DNA of 64,000 nt from Corallococcus sp. AS-1-6 (GTDB lineage Bacteria; Myxococcota; Myxococcia; Myxococcales; Myxococcaceae), in assembly GCF_020037015.1 (NCBI RefSeq), contig NZ_JAIQDE010000025.1:62001-126000 (forward strand), given 5' to 3'. The translations under genes and the position numbers were made by a program. The notes beneath the pieces were generated by a model. The model saw only the letters and a list, made by a program, of their open reading frames with translations, was not told the origin of the DNA and made no database searches. This document shows, piece by piece, positions 53,750 through 61,759 of this stretch (positions within the stretch are counted from its first letter, which is position 1; each line of letters begins with the position of its first letter).

Positions 53750-53902
53750 GTGTCCAAGCGCACGTACCAGCCGTCGAAGATCCGGCGCAACCGCGCCCAC
53801 GGGTTCCGTAAGCGGAACGCCACCAAGTCCGGCCGGGATGTCCTCAAGCGCCGCCGCGCGAAGGGCCGTAAGCGCCTGGTGGTGTCGTCGTTCAAGAAGT
53901 AA
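53750..53902 (+). CDS. rpmH: 50S ribosomal protein L34
   Basis: A 50-residue basic protein begins at GTG with AGGAG just upstream: [19 protein letters not shown], then [20 protein letters not shown] and RKRLVV. This is the L34 signature. The length is a few residues longer than the usual 44-47 because of the SSFKK tail. It opens the conserved rpmH-rnpA-yidD-yidC-jag-mnmE cluster. Confidence 0.98.
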   Translation: MSKRTYQPSKIRRNRAHGFRKRNATKSGRDVLKRRRAKGRKRLVVSSFKK

Positions 53903-53917
53903 CTGGACGCACGGACG

Positions 53918-54340
53918 ATGGCCGAGGGAGCGGCGCCGCGGGTGCCTCAGGCAACCGACGAGCGCTTCCCCAAGGCCCTTCGCCTGCTCCAGCGCCGTGA
54001 GTTCCTCGAAGTCCAGGAGGGCGGTCAGAAGGTTCCGTCCGACTGCCTCCTGGCCCTCGTTCAACGCAACAACCGGGCGCACTCCCGCGTAGGGCTCACC
54101 GTCTCCAGCAAGGTGGGCAACGCGGTGGTGCGCGCGCGCCTGCGCAGAGTGCTCCGCGAGCTGTTCCGCAAGCACCGCGGGCAATGGCCCCCCGGTCTCG
54201 ACGTAGTCCTGGTCGTCCGCTCCTCGGCGAAGGAGGCCTCCTTCGCGCAAGTTTCCCGTGCGTTCGACGGCGTCACCCGTAAGCTGCAACGGCTCTTTCC
54301 AGCACCCCGCGTGCCGCCTAAAGAGCCTGCCGCCCCATGA
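53918..54340 (+). CDS. rnpA: Ribonuclease P protein component
   Basis: This 140-residue protein contains [47 protein letters not shown] (the RNR motif region) and [17 protein letters not shown]. It is the protein subunit that helps RNase P RNA cut pre-tRNA 5' leaders. About 15 N-terminal and 15 C-terminal residues are Pro/Ala-rich extensions. The gene starts 15 nt after rpmH and its stop overlaps the yidD start as ATGA. Confidence 0.96.
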   Translation: MAEGAAPRVPQATDERFPKALRLLQRREFLEVQEGGQKVPSDCLLALVQRNNRAHSRVGLTVSSKVGNAVVRARLRRVLRELFRKHRGQWPPGLDVVLVVRSSAKEASFAQVSRAFDGVTRKLQRLFPAPRVPPKEPAAP

Positions 54341-54555
54341 GTCCACTCGCCTTCGTCATCGCCCTGCCCATCCGCTTCTACCGGCGGTTCCTGGGGCCGC
54401 TGCTGCCGAAGGCGTGCAGGTTCCACCCCTCGTGCTCCACCTACGCCATGCAGGCGCTGGAGAAGCACGGCGGTTTGAAGGGCAGCGCCCTCACCGTCTG
54501 GCGCCTGCTGCGCTGCCAGCCATTCCACCCCGGTGGATTCGATCCCGTCCCCTGA
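54337..54555 (+). CDS. yidD: Membrane protein insertion efficiency factor YidD
   Basis: This 72-residue protein has the YidD motifs [30 protein letters not shown] and [24 protein letters not shown], including the conserved CRFxPSCS cysteines. It lies between rnpA (4-nt overlap) and yidC, as in most bacteria. It is thought to assist YidC at the inner membrane. Confidence 0.97.
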   Translation: MSPLAFVIALPIRFYRRFLGPLLPKACRFHPSCSTYAMQALEKHGGLKGSALTVWRLLRCQPFHPGGFDPVP

Positions 54556-54607
54556 CGGGTTGCTTCCGCCCGCCCTCCGGCGACGTGCCGCCGGCACAGG
54601 GAAATCC

Positions 54608-56431
54608 ATGACGAACGACCCGCTGTCGCCCCAGTCCAACGATTCACAGAAGCGGCTGCTCCTGGCGCTCGCCCTCTCCTTCGCGGCCACCGCCGCCTAC
54701 ACCTTCTTCTTCGCCCCCAAGGGTCCCCCTCCGGGCGCGGAAGGCGCGGATGCGGGCGTGGAAATCGCCGCGACGGCCGACGCCGGCACCCCGGGCATGG
54801 CCGCCGTGCCGCCGCCGGGCGTCACCGGCGAGGACGCGGGCACCCCCGCGGAGGCCCCGCCCCCGCCGGCGCGCACCGTGGAGTTCGCCCGCCCGGAGGT
54901 GAAGTACACCTTCTCCTCCGAAGGCGCGGGCCTCACCTCCGCCGTGCTCCAGGGCACGAAGATGCGCGAGCAGCAGTCGCTCACCGTCAAGGAGGGCTTC
55001 GAGAAGCTCTTCGGCAAGGACATCCCCCCGCCGCCGCAGATGAACGTGGCGCACCCGGTGCCCGGCCAGCCGCTGCCGCTCGCGGTGACGATTGAGGGCA
55101 GCGCGCCGCTGGCCGCGAACACCCGCTACGCCGTGCAGGAGGGCCCCACCGACAACGGCGGCAGCGTGGCCTTCACCGGCCGCCAGGGCCCGTGGGAGAT
55201 CACGAAGACGATTCTGTGGCCGCGCGACGGCTTCGAGTTCACCTACACCCTCCAGGTGCGCAACACCTCCGCGCAGGCGCAGTCGGGTGAGCTCAAGGTG
55301 CACTACGGCCGCGCCATCGACCCGGAGTTCGAGCACGCGCCGTCCTTCTTCGGCGGCGTGGGCAACCTGAGCCGCTCCGCGTGCTGGGTGGAGGACAAGC
55401 TCCACAACCTGTCCCCGGGTGACAAGCCGCCCGAGGAGACGAAGGGCCCCATCGCCTTCTTCGGCATCAACCAGCAGTACTTCCTGTCCGCGCTCTACCC
55501 GCTGGACGGCGCGCTCAACGGCCACTGCACGCTGACCGCCACGCCCACCGCGCGCGAGGTGTCCGCGGGCTTCCCGCTCAACGTGGGCCCCGGCCAGGTG
55601 GCCACGTTCCGCTTCGGCGGCTACCTGGGCCCCAAGGACCCGGACCTGCTGCGCCCGGTGCCCGGCGCGGAGCTGCGCTCGGTGGCCGGCCTGAACGCCA
55701 CGACGTTCCACCCCATGCTGGAGGACACGGTCGACTTCGGCATCTGGGCGGTGGTCTGCAAGATCCTCCTGGCCGTCATGAAGTTCTTCCACGGCATCGT
55801 GGGGAACTGGGGCGTCGCCATCATCCTGCTCACCGTGGTGGTGAAGCTGGTGCTGCTGCCGCTCACCTATCGCTCCATGGTCAGCATGGAGGCGGTGAAG
55901 GTGCTCCAGCCGAAGATGGAGGAGATCCGCAAGAAGTTCGCGGACGACAAGGAGCGCCAGAACCTGGAGATCATGAAGCTGTACCAGGAGGCGAAGGTGA
56001 ACCCCCTGGGCGGCTGCCTGCCGCTGCTCATCCAGATGCCGGTGTGGATCGCCCTGTTCACGTCGCTGCGCAACAGCTTCGAAATCTACGGTGAGCCCTT
56101 CATCGGGCCCATCTGGCGCGACCTCACCTACAAGGACCCGACGTACATCCTGCCGCTGGCGCTGGGCGTGTCGATGATCATCACGCAGAAGATGCAGCCG
56201 CAGATGATGGACGCGGCGCAGGCGCGGATGATGACCTGGGTGATGCCCATCATCTTCACCTTCACGCTGCTCCAGTACCCGGCGGGCCTGTCGCTCTACA
56301 TCTTCACGAACAACGTGCTCTCCATTGGCCAGCAGTGGGGCCTGCGCAAGTGGCTGGACCGCAACAAGAAGAACCAGACGGGCGGCGGGACGCCGGCGGT
56401 GGTCACCGCCGGGGGAGGCAAACGCAAGTGA
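54608..56431 (+). CDS. yidC: Membrane protein insertase YidC
   Basis: A 607-residue protein of the long Gram-negative type. A first transmembrane helix (about 16-36, RLLLALALSFAATAAYTFFFA) is followed by an Ala/Pro-rich spacer and a large periplasmic domain (about 90-375). The conserved 60KD_IMP domain comes next: FFHGIVGNWGVAIILLTVVVKLVLLPLTYRSM, NPLGGCLPLLIQMPVWIALFTSL, and FTLLQYPAGLSLYIFTNNVL. It inserts and folds inner-membrane proteins with or without SecYEG. Its stop overlaps the next start as GTGA. Confidence 0.97.
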   Translation: MTNDPLSPQSNDSQKRLLLALALSFAATAAYTFFFAPKGPPPGAEGADAGVEIAATADAGTPGMAAVPPPGVTGEDAGTPAEAPPPPARTVEFARPEVKYTFSSEGAGLTSAVLQGTKMREQQSLTVKEGFEKLFGKDIPPPPQMNVAHPVPGQPLPLAVTIEGSAPLAANTRYAVQEGPTDNGGSVAFTGRQGPWEITKTILWPRDGFEFTYTLQVRNTSAQAQSGELKVHYGRAIDPEFEHAPSFFGGVGNLSRSACWVEDKLHNLSPGDKPPEETKGPIAFFGINQQYFLSALYPLDGALNGHCTLTATPTAREVSAGFPLNVGPGQVATFRFGGYLGPKDPDLLRPVPGAELRSVAGLNATTFHPMLEDTVDFGIWAVVCKILLAVMKFFHGIVGNWGVAIILLTVVVKLVLLPLTYRSMVSMEAVKVLQPKMEEIRKKFADDKERQNLEIMKLYQEAKVNPLGGCLPLLIQMPVWIALFTSLRNSFEIYGEPFIGPIWRDLTYKDPTYILPLALGVSMIITQKMQPQMMDAAQARMMTWVMPIIFTFTLLQYPAGLSLYIFTNNVLSIGQQWGLRKWLDRNKKNQTGGGTPAVVTAGGGKRK

Positions 56432-57222
56432 GCGGGGCACAGGTGGTGGGGGGCGGCGCGGACTTCCGCCCCCGGGTGGAGAAGCTGCTCACGGACATCC
56501 TCGGGCTGATGGGGTTCCCGGCGCGGCTGGACCTGCAGGACGCCACCGACGGCAGCCTGTCCGTGGCGCTCCACTTCGAGTCCGGCGCGCCTCCGGGCGT
56601 GGAGCCGGGCAAGCGCAGCCAGGTGCTGGATTCGCTCCAGTTCCTGCTCAACAAGATGCTCCACCGCCCCGGCGTGGAGCGCCGTTGGGTGATGCTGGGC
56701 GCGGGCGCGCACCCGGAGCCTCGGCCGCGCCGTGACGCGGCGGCGCAGCAGCCGGCCGCCTCCGCGCCGGTCGCGTCCGTGGCGCAGGCGGCGGCCTCCG
56801 CTCCCGCGCAGCAGCCGGCCCGGGCCGCGGCGCCCGCTCCGGCCGCGCAGCCCCAGCCGCGCAACGCCCGGGGTGGGCAGCCGGCGCAGCAGGCCGCGAA
56901 GCCCGCGCAGGCCCAGGGCCCCGCGAAGAGCGCGGAGGCGGACGAGCGCACGCTGCAGGTCGAGGAGGATCCGGTGTTCCGGGAGGCCGTCCGCAAGCTC
57001 GCGGAGAAGTCCGCCAGCCTGGGGCGCTTCTATGCGTTCGCCGCGATGAAGACTGAGGACCGCGCGCGCGTCCTGAAGGCAGTAGAAGGAGTGGGTGGAG
57101 TGAAGGTGGCGGCGGAAGGCGAAGGCCGCAACCGACGCGTGGTGTTCACCCCGGCGAAGCCCGCCCCGATGCCCAAGCGGAGCCTGCTGCCGGACGACGA
57201 CGAGGACGACGTCGACGCCTGA
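56428..57222 (+). CDS. jag: Jag/SpoIIIJ-associated-like RNA-binding protein (KH and R3H type)
   Basis: This 264-residue, GTG-started protein is in the usual Jag position. The N-terminal part (FRPRVEKLLTDILGLMGFPARLDLQ, then GKRSQVLDSLQFLLNKML) matches the KH-like domain. About 75 residues of Ala/Pro/Gln low complexity follow. The C-terminal part (ERTLQVEEDPVFREAVRKLA, EDRARVLKAVEG, EGRNRRVVFTP) is like an R3H domain, though the Arg-x-x-x-His core is not intact. The tail is acidic. It is likely to bind RNA at the membrane with YidC. It is coupled to yidC by a 4-nt overlap. Confidence 0.85.
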   Translation: MSGAQVVGGGADFRPRVEKLLTDILGLMGFPARLDLQDATDGSLSVALHFESGAPPGVEPGKRSQVLDSLQFLLNKMLHRPGVERRWVMLGAGAHPEPRPRRDAAAQQPAASAPVASVAQAAASAPAQQPARAAAPAPAAQPQPRNARGGQPAQQAAKPAQAQGPAKSAEADERTLQVEEDPVFREAVRKLAEKSASLGRFYAFAAMKTEDRARVLKAVEGVGGVKVAAEGEGRNRRVVFTPAKPAPMPKRSLLPDDDEDDVDA

Positions 57223-57268
57223 GCGGGTGCGCCCGGCTCGGGGCCGCCGGCGGGCGCGAGAGGAGCGA

Positions 57269-57496
57269 ATGGGTAAGGCGAAGGGTTTGAAGGACAAGCT
57301 GTACGGCGCGGCGGTGCTGAAGATGAGCTTCCGCCTGCGAGGGGACGAGGAGTCCCCGGCGTTCCGCTTTGTCTACCCGGGCGTGCTGCGCGACCTGGAG
57401 GTCGACGACGCCGAGGTGGAGAAGTACATCGAGGAGCACCGCGACGATGTGGAGCGCGCCGCTCGCGGCTCCACGCCGCCGCAGGGCGTCCGGTAG
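57269..57496 (+). CDS. Small conserved-looking hypothetical protein
   Basis: A 75-residue protein with AGAGGAG 4 nt before the ATG. It reads KGLKDKLYGAAVLKMSFRLRG, then SPAFRFVYPGVLRDLEVDD and a helical acidic end EVEKYIEEHRDDVERAARG. I do not recognise it. It sits between jag and mnmE on the same strand, 46 and 55 nt away, so it is probably part of the operon. Confidence 0.7.
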   Translation: MGKAKGLKDKLYGAAVLKMSFRLRGDEESPAFRFVYPGVLRDLEVDDAEVEKYIEEHRDDVERAARGSTPPQGVR

Positions 57497-57551
57497 GTGC
57501 TGGGGGCGGGCGTCCTGCCCGCCCGTTCCGCTGGGGGTCCCCTGCCCCGCC

Positions 57552-59159
57552 ATGACGGCTGACTCCGCCACCATCGTCGCCCTGGCCACCGCGCCCGCCG
57601 CGGGGGCGGTGGGCATCCTCCGGGTGTCCGGGCCGGCCGCGCTGGAGGTGGGGCGGAGGCTCGCGCCGGGTGTCCCCGCGTCTCCCACGCCGCGCCATGC
57701 GTACCTGGCGTCGTTCGTGGACGCCGGGGGCGCGGTGCTGGACGAGGGGCTGTTCCTCTACTTCCAGGCGCCCCGGTCCTTCACCGGCGAGGACGTGGTG
57801 GAGCTCCAGGCGCATGGCAGCCCGCGCCTCTTGCGGCTGCTGCTGGCGCGGGCGCTGGAGGACGAGCGGGTGCGGCCGGCGCTTCCCGGCGAGTTCACCC
57901 GGCGCGCGTTCCTGAATGGCCGCATCGACCTGACCCGCGCGGAGGCGGTCGCGGACCTGGTGGCCGCGGATTCGGAGGCCGCCGTGCGCGCCGCCGCGGC
58001 CGGGCTGTCCGGCGCGCTGGCCGAGCGGATCCGCGCGCTGGAGACGCCGCTGCGCGAGCTGCACGCGGACCTGGAGGGCGTCCTCAACTTCCCCGACGAG
58101 GCGGAGGGCGCGGACGCGGAGGCCGGGCCTCGTGTCACCGCGCTGCGCTTCGCCGCGGAGGCGCTGCGCGCGGAGGTGGGCCGTGGCCGGCTGGTGCGCC
58201 AGGGCGCGCGCGTGGCGCTGTACGGGCCGGTGAACGCGGGCAAGTCCACGCTGTTCAACCGGCTGGTGGGCGAGGCCCGCGCGCTGGTGGATGACGAGCC
58301 CGGCACGACCCGCGACGCGCTGGAGGCCCGCGTCGAGTGGGACGGCCTGGGCGTCACCCTCTACGACACCGCCGGCCTGCGAGAGGCGCCCGGCCGCGTG
58401 GAGGCCCTGGGCATCGCGCGCACGCGGGAGCTGCTCGCGGCCGTGGACCTGGCGGTGCTGGTGCTGCCGCCGGGGACTTCGCGCGAAGAGGCCACGTCGT
58501 GGACGCGCGAGGCCGGCGCCACGCCCGTGCTCGTCGTCACCGGCAAGTGCGACGTGACGCCGGAGGCTCGTGAGGAACGGGGTTCGTCCCAGGACAGCGC
58601 GGGCGCGGACCGTTTCGTGTCCACGCCTTCTGAAGATGCGGTGCTCGGGACGAGGCACGCGCCGGGCGTCCTGGATGGCGGAGCGGTGGCGGTGCCCATC
58701 CGCGACGCCCAGGACAGCGCGGGAGCGGACCGTTTCGTGTCCACGCCTTCTGACGATGCGGCGCGCGGGACACGGCGGGCGCCGGGCGTCCTGGACGGCG
58801 GCGCGGCGGCGGTGCCCACCCGCGACGTGGCGTCCGCGGACCTCCCCTCCCCTGCTCCGGCGCGCGTCAGCGGCCTCACGGGCGAAGGCGTGGAGGCGCT
58901 CCGGACCTCCATGCTCACGCGGCTGTGGGGCGGTGGCACTCCCTCCGCGGTGGCGCTCGTCTCCGAGCGTCACGCGGACGCCCTGCGTCGCACCGCCGAG
59001 GCGCTGGGCCGCGCCGAAGCGGCGTCACGCGTGTCCACCCTGGAGGTCCTCTCCGGTGAGGTGGGGCTCGCCCTGGAAGCCCTGGGCGAAGTGTCCGGAA
59101 CGAGCGTCTCCGAAGCACTCCTGGACACCCTCTTCCAGCGCTTCTGCATCGGGAAATAG
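57552..59159 (+). CDS. mnmE: tRNA uridine-5-carboxymethylaminomethyl modification GTPase MnmE
   Basis: A 535-residue protein, about 80 longer than usual. The N-terminal domain has TIVALATAPAAGAVGILRVSG, FTGEDVVELQAHGSPRLL and LPGEFTRRAFLNGRIDL. The G domain has GPVNAGKSTLFN (G1), DEPGTTRD (G2) and LYDTAGLRE (G3). G4 reads TGKCD rather than NKxD, and SGLTGEGV (G5) follows an insertion of two 40-residue repeats. The C-terminal FCIGK holds the Cys needed for modification. With MnmG it modifies wobble uridines. parA/parB do not follow, unlike many relatives. Confidence 0.95.
   Translation: MTADSATIVALATAPAAGAVGILRVSGPAALEVGRRLAPGVPASPTPRHAYLASFVDAGGAVLDEGLFLYFQAPRSFTGEDVVELQAHGSPRLLRLLLARALEDERVRPALPGEFTRRAFLNGRIDLTRAEAVADLVAADSEAAVRAAAAGLSGALAERIRALETPLRELHADLEGVLNFPDEAEGADAEAGPRVTALRFAAEALRAEVGRGRLVRQGARVALYGPVNAGKSTLFNRLVGEARALVDDEPGTTRDALEARVEWDGLGVTLYDTAGLREAPGRVEALGIARTRELLAAVDLAVLVLPPGTSREEATSWTREAGATPVLVVTGKCDVTPEAREERGSSQDSAGADRFVSTPSEDAVLGTRHAPGVLDGGAVAVPIRDAQDSAGADRFVSTPSDDAARGTRRAPGVLDGGAAAVPTRDVASADLPSPAPARVSGLTGEGVEALRTSMLTRLWGGGTPSAVALVSERHADALRRTAEALGRAEAASRVSTLEVLSGEVGLALEALGEVSGTSVSEALLDTLFQRFCIGK
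58590..58829 (+). repeat. Two 120-bp direct repeats within mnmE
   Basis: Two adjacent 120-nt units (58590-58709 and 58710-58829) encode related 40-residue segments. The first begins QDSAGADRFVSTPSEDAVLG and continues through APGVLDGG; the second differs at about eight positions. They lie between the G4 and G5 motifs of the GTPase domain and keep the frame. The duplication looks fairly recent because the DNA is still highly similar. I see no further copy in the window. Confidence 0.9.
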
Positions 59160-59236
59160 CGCCGTCCCGGGCGGCGGTCCGCATGTCAGACCCCTCCCTA
59201 GAATGCCTCGCGTTCACCGGCGCTCCCCGAGGATTC

Positions 59237-59845
59237 ATGACGGCACTCCAGCACCTTCAACCCACCTCCCACTCCCTGCTCTCGGCGCTGCCGTCGGGCT
59301 GGGTGGGGGAAATCCTCGATGGCGAGCTGGTGGCCTCGCCCCGCCTCTCCGTGGCGCCCGCTCGCGCGGCCTTCATGATGGGCGTGGAGCTGGGAGAGCG
59401 GTTGGATCCGCGCCGTGGCGGCAACGGCCGCTGGTGCTTCCTGCGCGCGCCGGAGCTGCACCTGGGCGAGGACATCCTCGTGCCAGACCTGGCCGCCTGG
59501 CGCCGTGAGCGCGTGGCCGCCCCGCTGGAGCCCGGCGCCGCCTTCTTCACCCTGGTGCCGGATTGGGTCTGCGAGGTGCTGACCCCCGCCACCACCGCGC
59601 TGGACCGGGCCCGCAAGCTGCCCCTGTACGCGCGGGCCGGCGTGTCCTACGTCTGGCTGGTGGACCCCGTCGCGCGCACGCTGGAGGTCTACCAGCGGCT
59701 CAAGCGCGGCTGGCTCCTCACCGCGAGCCACGAGGACGACGCCCTGGTGCGCGCCGAGCCCTTCCCGTCCGTCCCCCTGGAGCTGGGCGCGCTGTGGCTC
59801 CCCGACGCGCCGGAGGAGCTGCCCCGGCTGGTCGCGGTGCCCTGA
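59237..59845 (+). CDS. Uma2-family (DUF820) endonuclease-like protein
   Basis: This 202-residue protein has the Uma2 pattern: GWVGEILDGELVASPR, LHLGEDILVPDLAAWRRER, VPDWVCEVLTPATTALDRARK and LYARAGVSYVWLVDP, then LEVYQRLKRGW. The E...VPDLA...CEVL residues are the PD-(D/E)xK-type core of the family. GAGG lies 5 nt before the ATG at 59237. Uma2 genes are common and often multicopy in myxobacteria and cyanobacteria, but their role is not settled. It follows mnmE by 77 nt. Confidence 0.9.
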   Translation: MTALQHLQPTSHSLLSALPSGWVGEILDGELVASPRLSVAPARAAFMMGVELGERLDPRRGGNGRWCFLRAPELHLGEDILVPDLAAWRRERVAAPLEPGAAFFTLVPDWVCEVLTPATTALDRARKLPLYARAGVSYVWLVDPVARTLEVYQRLKRGWLLTASHEDDALVRAEPFPSVPLELGALWLPDAPEELPRLVAVP

Positions 59846-59856
59846 CGCCGCGGCGC

Positions 59857-60867
59857 TCAGCTCGCGTGCTTGAGGCGCGCTTCCCCGGAGGCGCGCGCCA
59901 GCCGCCGCACGGAGCGCAGCAGCAGGTCCGGATCCACCGGCGCCGCCACGAAGCCCCGCGCATGCACGGCCTGCGCGCGGGGCAGGTCCCGCTCCGGCGC
60001 CTTGCCCGCCACCAGCACCTGCGCGCGCAGCCGCTGCGCCAGCACCTCCATCGCGGGCAGCGGCGCCACCACCACCTGCGCCTCGGTCGCGGCGCACACG
60101 TCGCCCGTGCTCGCCACCTTCACCGTGAAGCCCGCCCCGCTCAGCACCCGCACCAGGCCCGCCGCCGCGTCCGCGCCCCAGCCGTACACGAGCACCTGCT
60201 CGCGCACCGTCACGCGCGTCTCCGGCGCGGGCGCCCAGACGGGCTCCAGGGGCGCCAGCATGGGCAGCTCCGCGGTGTCCGCCCGCCGCGCGGGTTCGCG
60301 GACGGGCTCCGGCGCCGGCATGTCCGTCAGCTCCGCCAGGGACGTGCCCACCACCAGGGGCATGGACTCCTCCCACTCCGGCAGGGTGAAGCACTCCATC
60401 CCGGGGCGGCGCCGCGGCGTCGCCGGCTCACCCCGGTACAGCCGCCCGATGGCCCTCCCCAGCGCCGCGTCCGTGGCCAGCCGGGGCACCACCCGCGCCT
60501 TGCCGGACACGCTCTTCACCACGTCCAGCGTGGCCAGGCTCGCGGGCGCGGCCAGGGCCACCACCAGCACCTCCCGCGTCCCCTGCCCCTCCAGCCGCAG
60601 CGGCACCACGCGGTGGGCCTCCGCCACCTTGCCCGGAATCAGCCTGGCGAGCGACGCGTCCAGCGGCTCGGCGTCCAGGTCCACCGCCTCCACGCCGGAC
60701 TGGGCCGCCAGCGCGGACAGCACCGCCTCCGCCGTGCAGAAGCGCTGGTCCACCACCACCTGGCCCAACGCCACGCCCCACTTGCGCTGGTACGCCAGCG
60801 CCGACTGCAACTGCAATGCATCCACCACACCCCGCGCGAGCAGGATGTCCCCCAGACGCTTCTTCAT
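59857..60867 (-). CDS. GspE N-terminal (MshEN-type) domain protein with a receiver-like C-terminus
   Basis: This 336-residue protein begins MKKRLGDILLARGVVDALQLQSALAYQRK, then LGQVVVDQRFCTAEAVLSALAAQSG and VDLDAEPLDASLARLIPG. This is the GspE/PilB N-terminal domain, in which some variants bind cyclic di-GMP. There is no ATPase domain. After a Pro-rich linker the last 120 residues (VLVYGWGADAAAGLVRVLSGAGF, QVVVAPLPAMEVLAQRLRA) look like a degenerate response-regulator receiver. GGAGGAG precedes the ATG at 60867. A role in a signalling or motility system is possible. It converges on the Uma2 gene. Confidence 0.8.
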   Translation of the reverse strand: MKKRLGDILLARGVVDALQLQSALAYQRKWGVALGQVVVDQRFCTAEAVLSALAAQSGVEAVDLDAEPLDASLARLIPGKVAEAHRVVPLRLEGQGTREVLVVALAAPASLATLDVVKSVSGKARVVPRLATDAALGRAIGRLYRGEPATPRRRPGMECFTLPEWEESMPLVVGTSLAELTDMPAPEPVREPARRADTAELPMLAPLEPVWAPAPETRVTVREQVLVYGWGADAAAGLVRVLSGAGFTVKVASTGDVCAATEAQVVVAPLPAMEVLAQRLRAQVLVAGKAPERDLPRAQAVHARGFVAAPVDPDLLLRSVRRLARASGEARLKHAS

Positions 60868-60932
60868 TGCGCGTTCTCCTCCGGCCCCCCTCCGTGCTCC
60901 GGCCGGGACGACCTGCCCACCATGCCCTCCCC

Positions 60933-60960
60933 TTTATGCTGGGAGGGTGTAAAATTACAG
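60933..60960. promoter_or_regulatory. AT-rich island with TGTAA-AA-TTACA between divergent genes
   Basis: The 293-nt gap 60868-61160 holds no supported gene. Its only AT-rich stretch has the inverted repeat TGTAA-AA-TTACA (60948-60959) and, on the minus strand, CATAAA (60938-60933) as a -10-like element. This probably marks the promoter of the GspE-N-domain gene. Confidence 0.35.
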
Positions 60961-61160
60961 CGAAACCAGAGGAAAAGGGGTGTGGACGGGCACCGGATTC
61001 CCAGGTTGGCGGGGAAATCGGTATGCTGGCCCCTTCGTCCCGGCGGCTCTCCGTCCTTCAACGCACCCCGCTCCGATCCTTGAGGGGGGGACGACAAAGC
61101 GGACGTTCATTGGCGGACCCGAGGGTGGCCGGATGTCGCAGACGTTCCTAGCCTGTACGC

Positions 61161-61757
61161 ATGGCTGACGCGTGCCTGAGAGAATTCGTGCGGATGCTCC
61201 GCGCGCGCCGTGCCGCTCCCGGGGGACTCGCGGGGGTGGACGCGCGGATGGCGGGGCTGCGGCTGGAGCCCACCAGCCTCAAGCCCTACCTGCACTTCCT
61301 GCCGGGCCGCTACACGCGCAACCTCGTCCACCGCGACGAGGGAATGGAGGTCATCATCAACTGCTGGTCCCCGGGCGCGGTCTCGCCCATCCACGACCAT
61401 GACGGTCAGGAGTGCTGGTTCAGCATCCAGCGCGGCGAGTTCCTCCTGGAGAACTACCCGCTGCTGGAGGGCGGAACGCAGCCCGGGCTGGCGCGGCTGG
61501 GCGCGCCGGAGCGCCTGGGGCCGGTGGGCGCCGGGCACGTGGACTTCCGCGACCCGGGCGCCTCCATCCACCGCGTGAGCATCGCCGGCAACGCCCCGGG
61601 CATCACGCTGCACGTCTACGCCGGCCCGGTGGCCCGCTGCCTGGTGTTCGACCCGCGCCGTCACCGCTGCGCGCCGCACGCCCTGGGCTACCACAGCATC
61701 TTCGGCCGGCCGGTGCGGCCCTCCGAGGGCCGCGTCCCCATGCCGCTGCACGTCTAG
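61161..61757 (+). CDS. Cysteine dioxygenase
   Basis: This 198-residue cupin has YTRNLVHRDEGMEVIINCWSPG, the metal site SPIHDHDGQECWFSI (HxH), ENYPLLEG and the third ligand in DPGASIHRVSIAG, followed by ITLHVYAGPV. These are the motifs of type I cysteine dioxygenase, which oxidises cysteine to cysteine sulfinate with Fe(II) and oxygen. The length matches bacterial family members. It converges on sppA, with 2 nt between the stops. Confidence 0.9.
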   Translation: MADACLREFVRMLRARRAAPGGLAGVDARMAGLRLEPTSLKPYLHFLPGRYTRNLVHRDEGMEVIINCWSPGAVSPIHDHDGQECWFSIQRGEFLLENYPLLEGGTQPGLARLGAPERLGPVGAGHVDFRDPGASIHRVSIAGNAPGITLHVYAGPVARCLVFDPRRHRCAPHALGYHSIFGRPVRPSEGRVPMPLHV

Positions 61758-61759
61758 CG

